Of a DNA stretch of 64,000 nucleotides, positions 60,201 through 64,000 are shown one piece after another. The number at the start of each line of letters is the position of its first letter. Positions within the stretch are counted from its first letter, which is position 1. The translations under genes were made by a program, and so were the position numbers. The DNA is from Candidatus Neomarinimicrobium atlanticum (GTDB lineage: Bacteria > Fidelibacterota > Marinisomatia > Marinisomatales > Marinisomataceae): contig AQSA01000006.1 of the NCBI GenBank assembly GCA_000402815.1, forward strand, positions 23,952-87,951, written 5' to 3'. The notes below the pieces were generated by a model. That model searched no databases, had not been told where the DNA came from, and was given only the letters and a program-made list of their open reading frames with translations.

Positions 60201-60511
60201 TAATCTCCAACGATAGTTCGAATAGATCCATTCACTGTAGCTCCCATCCATAATGCGGATTGGAAGATAGAGTGTGCACCCGTGCCTTTTGGCCATTCTA
60301 ATGCTGAATCACCAGAAACGTGGTAATCCAGAAAGAGACCATTGTTGGCAACGTCTGCATAGATTTTATTCCCATCGAACGTACCGACAGAATCCACATA
60401 ATTGGATGAGCTACTAAAGTTAGAGACATTTTTGTCTCTCGCTTCAAGGCCAGTTGTAACTGACAGTAACATCACCAATGTGAAAACGGTAATATTCTTT
60501 AAGATTTTCAT
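57266..60511 (-). CDS. Large secreted protein with C-terminal FlgD-Ig / type IX-sorting-like domain
   Basis: 1081 residues. A signal peptide (ITVFTLVMLLSVTTGLEA) is followed by a long extracellular region with a calcium-loop-like DVDGDGEYT near residue 152 and a fibronectin-like segment near residues 460-610 (EGYNVYQHETASG, NRAYYYSVTAYG). The last ~85 residues (VWPNPYYGYNPEERDALDRR, IRIFALDGTLVRTI, ASGMYVAHVET) match the FlgD-Ig and type IX sorting domain pattern. It is likely surface-exposed or secreted. It sits between a TonB receptor and a PorV-like gene in one operon, suggesting a nutrient-binding complex. Confidence 0.82.
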   Translation of the reverse strand: MKILKNITVFTLVMLLSVTTGLEARDKNVSNFSSSSNYVDSVGTFDGNKIYADVANNGLFLDYHVSGDSALEWPKGTGAHSIFQSALWMGATVNGSIRTIVGDYTQDMGPGPWGGDPLAAVHRIYKVEKSMLASPLDFADFQEWPVDFGAPWVDVDGDGEYTPLPGGTDHPEFLGDQVLWFVSNDGDPAYKLNFGTSPLNVEIQTTMFGFDRPDVFGDMVFLKQLIINKGSDDLVDTYMGLWSDPDLGSASDDFVGCDVELGLGYVWNDGPDSVYDNLSVGTPAAGYDFFQGPMVDCDATEDCTEGAKMFGTRHPGKKNLQMSSFAFYINGDATYTDPADETEGYFYLQGLRKDGSAYPNEIAGDLYDQRFCFYGDPTVAHSNANPVDGNYASSADRRFLMSVGPFTMAAGDSQEVVFGIFHAAGGDALSSVSYLKEIDALAQTAYDIDFALPDSPPSPSVTASALADQITLVWGDEPESYNVVSEVDLDDAGNPTNFVFEGYNVYQHETASGGGAKKRLATYDIINGTTEIFDTVFNAELGENINIRTQFGSDSGLAHFESITTDGLNGNSKLITNRAYYYSVTAYGYNADGIPKTLESSPRYLTVRPEVPNTIALGDNTASAGDVISTVHTGPSQGSVDVVVVDASQMSGDSYTVTMDDAMPDGTVAVNWTLTNDMTGEVLIANNPVVGGVNTATGVEVGPGGTPVVEGIQLLVNGPQEDLLAVEEWTAPWLDANEQRDNAVSYVPFASLGRTGYILESRAGTPAYQQPYARDFDRFNYWESDDVELDFSTPSVGYDYIYEWTNSMVPFSAFRHNFATGNKEQMYAGYWDYNGNFTFDLDGASWVGPVYGAPGWEPIYCFVGMVATPYDPAKEAQYLAEDDLTTSGGCGWGSGGSCDNTTTSGATIGYPYMTATMFTDYLGSGVLPTADGLAAYGSTWVGGSSVVFKMSKPNSSADTFTFTTEGLGMMANAFDPDRISVWPNPYYGYNPEERDALDRRVMFSHLPEEGPATIRIFALDGTLVRTIHHNDTASQHATWDMKNNFELPVASGMYVAHVETNHGDKILKLAVIQPEQRLDVY

Positions 60512-60537
60512 ATTTACCTCTTTACCTTCTTATTTAA

Positions 60538-63500
60538 TTAAAAACTAATGTTCATACCAACTCTAACAGTTCGAGGAGCGCTCCATCTACTAGGAAATGC
60601 TAAATTATCCTGGTAAAGTGCCGCTGCATCAACGTCAGGGTTAGTTGCTAATCTATTGGCAAGCCATTGCTGCCCACTTTCAGTTGCAACCCAGCCATCT
60701 TCAGCTACGTTACCGGTTCCATGATAAACATCATTAACCTGTTCTGCGTCTAAAGCGTTGAACACAGCAACATATGCATTTGCTGTTACGCCGCCCATTT
60801 TAAAGGCTCTGTCTACACGAAGATCAAGGTTAGTAAATGCAGGCATTGTACCTGAGTTTACCGGACCCTCTGGGAATTCCCATCTGTTCTCAAAAACTGT
60901 ACTATAGATTTGAGATGGTGTAAAGCGAGTACCACTACCAAAGCTCATTACAGCATTAAATCCTGTATTTGCTAACGCACCAGTAGCATTCGGTGAACGC
61001 CAGTCAAGGATTACGTTTGCAGTATGAGTTTGGTCATAGTCTAATAGATTCATCGCTTTTGGATATCCATCATCTGTACCAATCCAAGTAACATAGAAGT
61101 TCTGGTTTCCATAAGATCCAGTTCCTCTAGCTTCTGAGTATGTATAATTTGCTTGCGCATACAAACCTCTAGTTCTACGCATTTCAAAGTTTGTTGTCAA
61201 ACCTTGTGAGACCATAACGTCTCCATTTAAATACTGTGCCCAGTTTTGTTGAGTATCTGCACCACCAGTATTTGTAAATGCGTCTGTACGATTTGCTAGC
61301 GTCAAGTAATCTTTACTTTCTTTATAAAACCCTTCAATCTTTAATGAAGCGAAAGCACCGATACGTTGCTCAATACCAATTTCATACTGAGTTGAACGCT
61401 CTGGCTTTAACGCAGGGTTTTCAGATGCAGTAGCATTACCAGCTAAGATATCTGCTGATAGCTGTGAATCTGATAAGTATAGATATGACATTGGAACTGA
61501 TTGCCAGTGTGTTCCATAGTTCGCACGGAATACTGTACGATCGGATACTGGGAATGAGATACCAATTCTAGGATGTGTAGCAGTTTCTTTCTTTGTTTTC
61601 TTCCAAACAAAGTTACCGTTACCATCACCATTTCTATCTACACGCTGTCTATTAAAGTATAGGTGGTTGAACCCGTCTGAATCTCCATATCCGTCACCAT
61701 CTGAATCTGGTGCCATAGCGCCAGTGTCAATTGATTCCATTGAAAGACCCACTTGAACAACTACATCTTTAAATTCAAGTTTATCTTGAACATAGAAACG
61801 TGTTTGTGTTGGTTCTGCTGGAGCTAACATATGATCATCCTGATTATATGTTCCATTCCACTCATCACCATAAATATTGTAACCAAGATTTGTTACATAT
61901 AGAGCTCTGTAGTTAATGAACTTCCAATCTGCTGGATCACTTCCCGCAGCAATGATTTCTTCATTAGTTGCTACACCGTCATAATTAGCATCAACTTGAC
62001 TAATTGCTCTAGCAACACCTGATGCAGTTAAACCGTAACGACTAATTTCGTGACTGTCTACCGAACCACCAACTTTAAACTCATTGTAACCAATTTGGTT
62101 AGTGTAGTCAAAGCTCACAGTGTTTGTTGTAGTTTTTCTTGTATCGTAACTTGTGTACTGTGATCCAAACCCTGCTGCACCGATGAATTCATCTGGTGAT
62201 AGCGGGTTAAATCCAGTTCCGTCACGTTTGTAATAATTTGCTGAACCAAATGCTTTGGTTCTTCTACCATACGCTTCAATATCATGTAAGTAATTTTCAT
62301 TACCACCAGTAGTTTCATAAGATTGATTTGAAATCGAAACTTTAGCATAAGATAGTGGACTAATAGTATATCTGAAGTTCATATATCCCATAGCAAAATC
62401 TGATTCATTAATATATGAACCGTCTGTTCCACCTAGAACTCTACTCCAACTATAACTATGTCCTTCATAATCATAAGCCTGTGTACCAAGCTTGACACGT
62501 AATGGACCAAAGTCCATTGTCATGTTACCATTAACTGTAACACGGTTATTGTCATCTTGAGGTTGTTGTCCGTACATGCGCTCATAGTTACTATATACAA
62601 CATATGTAGTATCATAAGCTGCAACACCAGAAGCCAACAATGCTGGATCTGTTTGGTTGTCTCTTACAACAGTTTCAATATGTGAAATTTTGTTACCATT
62701 AGCGTCGTTACCATATACAAAGCCATCAGTACCATCGCTGTAATAGTCAGCAGGAACTTCAGACAATGGCATAGCGTCATACTTAGGGAAGTAACTATAT
62801 GATACGTCACCAGCCTTTTCTTTCGCTTCAACAGACAAATATACTTTTACATTATCGCTGATTGGACCACCAAAGTCAAAGTTGACATTTTGGTAACCAT
62901 CTGAGTATAACTTGTCAGGAGAAGTACTAGCATCTGCCCCTAAAGACATTTCTGCTCCTACTTTTGATCTCCATTGTGTACCACCAGTTTTGGTAGTAAT
63001 ATTTACAATCCCTCCATTAGCACCACCATATTCTGCAGAGAAACCTCCAGTTTGAACTGAAATTTCTTGTAGTGCGTTTTGAGAGTTACCGTTTAATAGA
63101 TTTCCACCCCCGTAAACATCTTTTACAGGAACACCGTCGACATAGTATCTACTATCTCCACTTCTACTTCCACGGAAATATCCATTAACAACACCTGTTT
63201 GAAGGTTAACAATATTCTCAACCCCTCTCACAGCAAATGCATCAATCAACTCTTTATCAACAACACGAGTTGTATTTGTAGCATTCGGATTAATTAACGG
63301 TCTTTCTCTTGTTACTGTTACTTCCTGACCTGCAACCGAGGCAACATCTAGTGCAAAGTCTACTGTTGTTGTAAAACCAACAGAAGTGCTTACACCAGCT
63401 TCTATAACTGTAGTATAACCGATGTACTCGGCTCTCAAGTTATAGTCACCAACAGGGACGTCAAGAATATAGTATCTACCTAATTGATCGGTAGCTGCAC

Positions 63501-63651
63501 CTAAGTTTGATCCTTCTACAACTACGTTTGCTCCAACTAACGGATTACCGTCAGCGTCAGCTACAACCCCTGCTAATTTAGCAGTAGTTGACTGTGCAAA
63601 CATAAGAGTAGGAAGAACAAGAAGCGCAATTAACATACGTAGTTTTCTCAT
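60538..63651 (-). CDS. TonB-dependent outer-membrane receptor with CarboxypepD_reg domain
   Basis: 1037 residues from the ATG at 63651. GGAGGT 7 bases upstream decides this start over an in-frame ATG at 63708. A signal peptide (MRKLRMLIALLVLPTLMFAQ) is followed by a carboxypeptidase-like regulatory domain (GVVADADGNPLVGANVVVEG), a plug with VDGVPVKDVYGGG near residue 150 and a 22-strand barrel ending in RTVRVGMNISF. Extracellular loops carry three EF-hand-like calcium loops (near residues 553, 647 and 675). It probably imports a large substrate, unknown, with the FlgD-Ig protein. The promoter lies in 63652-63894. Confidence 0.92.
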   Translation of the reverse strand: MRKLRMLIALLVLPTLMFAQSTTAKLAGVVADADGNPLVGANVVVEGSNLGAATDQLGRYYILDVPVGDYNLRAEYIGYTTVIEAGVSTSVGFTTTVDFALDVASVAGQEVTVTRERPLINPNATNTTRVVDKELIDAFAVRGVENIVNLQTGVVNGYFRGSRSGDSRYYVDGVPVKDVYGGGNLLNGNSQNALQEISVQTGGFSAEYGGANGGIVNITTKTGGTQWRSKVGAEMSLGADASTSPDKLYSDGYQNVNFDFGGPISDNVKVYLSVEAKEKAGDVSYSYFPKYDAMPLSEVPADYYSDGTDGFVYGNDANGNKISHIETVVRDNQTDPALLASGVAAYDTTYVVYSNYERMYGQQPQDDNNRVTVNGNMTMDFGPLRVKLGTQAYDYEGHSYSWSRVLGGTDGSYINESDFAMGYMNFRYTISPLSYAKVSISNQSYETTGGNENYLHDIEAYGRRTKAFGSANYYKRDGTGFNPLSPDEFIGAAGFGSQYTSYDTRKTTTNTVSFDYTNQIGYNEFKVGGSVDSHEISRYGLTASGVARAISQVDANYDGVATNEEIIAAGSDPADWKFINYRALYVTNLGYNIYGDEWNGTYNQDDHMLAPAEPTQTRFYVQDKLEFKDVVVQVGLSMESIDTGAMAPDSDGDGYGDSDGFNHLYFNRQRVDRNGDGNGNFVWKKTKKETATHPRIGISFPVSDRTVFRANYGTHWQSVPMSYLYLSDSQLSADILAGNATASENPALKPERSTQYEIGIEQRIGAFASLKIEGFYKESKDYLTLANRTDAFTNTGGADTQQNWAQYLNGDVMVSQGLTTNFEMRRTRGLYAQANYTYSEARGTGSYGNQNFYVTWIGTDDGYPKAMNLLDYDQTHTANVILDWRSPNATGALANTGFNAVMSFGSGTRFTPSQIYSTVFENRWEFPEGPVNSGTMPAFTNLDLRVDRAFKMGGVTANAYVAVFNALDAEQVNDVYHGTGNVAEDGWVATESGQQWLANRLATNPDVDAAALYQDNLAFPSRWSAPRTVRVGMNISF

Positions 63652-63894
63652 TATTCTACCTCCAAATGAGTTTTTATATACAAATTTTAATTTGTTATTT
63701 TGTTTCATTCATTTACCCTATATATATATTAATAGTATATATAATTTTTAATTTCATTCATACTTTTCACAGTATATATATACCACGTTTGGGGGATGCG
63801 TATCCCTTCAAATGTGAAATCCATTTAAATTGAGGATTGTTTTAGTTGATGTCAATACTTTTTTAGTATTGACTGTCAGGACGACAAATTGGGG
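63652..63894 (-). promoter_or_regulatory. Leader and promoter region of the TonB-receptor operon
   Basis: A 243-bp region with no gene upstream of the TonB receptor. Visible structure includes an AT-repeat tract (63720-63782), a stem-loop GGGAT-GCGT-ATCCC at 63793-63806, and a perfect 9-bp stem with 5-base loop at 63851-63873 (GTCAATACT and AGTATTGAC). The ribosome binding site GGAGGT precedes the receptor start. The stem-loops could be operators or leader structures. No promoter motif can be named with confidence. Confidence 0.5.
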
Positions 63895-64000
63895 TAAAAA
63901 ATTAAATCTTTCTTTTTTTTAGCTTAAATATAGTGAAATCTGGCACCGTTTTTTGGTAAATGTTCCCACTTTTTTTATAAAACTAGTTGGGATCATAGCT
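63895..64000 (-). repeat. Right arm of the perfect inverted repeat, cut by the window edge
   Basis: Exact reverse complement of 53889-53994. It reads (minus strand) as the 3' end of the PAF-acetylhydrolase gene plus flank, followed by the TonB-operon leader. It reaches the last base of the window, so its full length is unknown. Confidence 0.95.
63983..64000 (-). CDS. Last codons of a second, inverted PAF-acetylhydrolase-like gene (cut by window edge)
   Basis: Within the right repeat arm, the minus strand encodes S-Y-D-P-N-stop, identical to the end of the gene at 52662-53906. If the copy continues beyond the window, a full or partial second gene exists in opposite orientation. It may equally be a chimeric or duplicated assembly end. 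The gene assignment rests only on identity with the left arm. Confidence 0.5.
   Translation of the reverse strand, partial: SYDPN

Overview
The window reads as a continuous stretch of an AT-rich bacterial chromosome, gene-dense with few gaps over 100 bp. Several markers point to the FCB group, and I lean towards a marine Candidatus Marinimicrobia (SAR406)-like lineage. They are a b558-type single-subunit succinate dehydrogenase membrane anchor, a TonB-dependent receptor with an N-terminal carboxypeptidase-like (CarboxypepD_reg) domain, a PorV/PorQ-family porin-like protein, and a large secreted protein ending in a FlgD-Ig/type IX-sorting-like domain. The lineage is inferred from protein style. 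No rRNA or tRNA is visible to confirm it.

Left part (1-22 kb): the sdhC-sdhA-sdhB operon (sdhB cut by the window edge), a gamma-glutamyltransferase-family gene, and a small operon with a MORN/YwqK-repeat lipoprotein, a class-I glutamine amidotransferase-like hydrolase and a TMEM220-like membrane protein. Next come pyruvate phosphate dikinase with a saccharopine-reductase-like gene and a DUF885-like secreted protein, a stand-alone Smr protein, an aldehyde dehydrogenase, an MltB-type lytic transglycosylase, an EamA transporter, typA, the folA-thyA pair and an M16 zinc peptidase.

Centre (21.5-38 kb): a replication-origin neighbourhood. dnaN-gyrB-gyrA-yggS-methyltransferase run on the minus strand. 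A 308-bp very AT-rich gap follows, next to a perfect DnaA box, and then surA, mnmG, mnmE, yidC and rpmH, also on the minus strand. dnaA, ssb, a PlsC acyltransferase and a DoxX-like gene run on the plus strand. Two near-perfect parS palindromes flank mnmG. A second perfect DnaA box touches the dnaA start. rpmH (46 codons) abuts yidC with no rnpA or yidD between them.

Right-centre (37.8-52.6 kb): a compact minus-strand operon carries the whole purine route from PRPP to IMP plus the AMP branch: purA-purL-purM-purQ/S-purC-purE-purB-purF-purD-purN-psiE-like-purH, followed by a quinone-oxidoreductase gene. Nearly all neighbours overlap. PurE is the class II (direct AIR carboxylase) type, which explains the lack of purK. 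purM is split by a frameshift at a run of ten Gs.

Right end (52.6-64 kb): a PAF-acetylhydrolase-like lipoprotein, a 5'-truncated mgtE followed by a secreted hypothetical protein and an M23 peptidase lipoprotein, a strong bidirectional terminator, and a minus-strand operon TonB receptor / FlgD-Ig secreted protein / PorV-like protein. The most unusual structure is a perfect inverted repeat of at least 106 bp (53889-53994 and 63895-64000). It begins in the last codons of the PAF-acetylhydrolase gene and ends exactly where the truncated mgtE begins. It is either a real rearrangement or invertible segment, or a fold-back chimera in the assembly. Sequence beyond base 64000 would decide.
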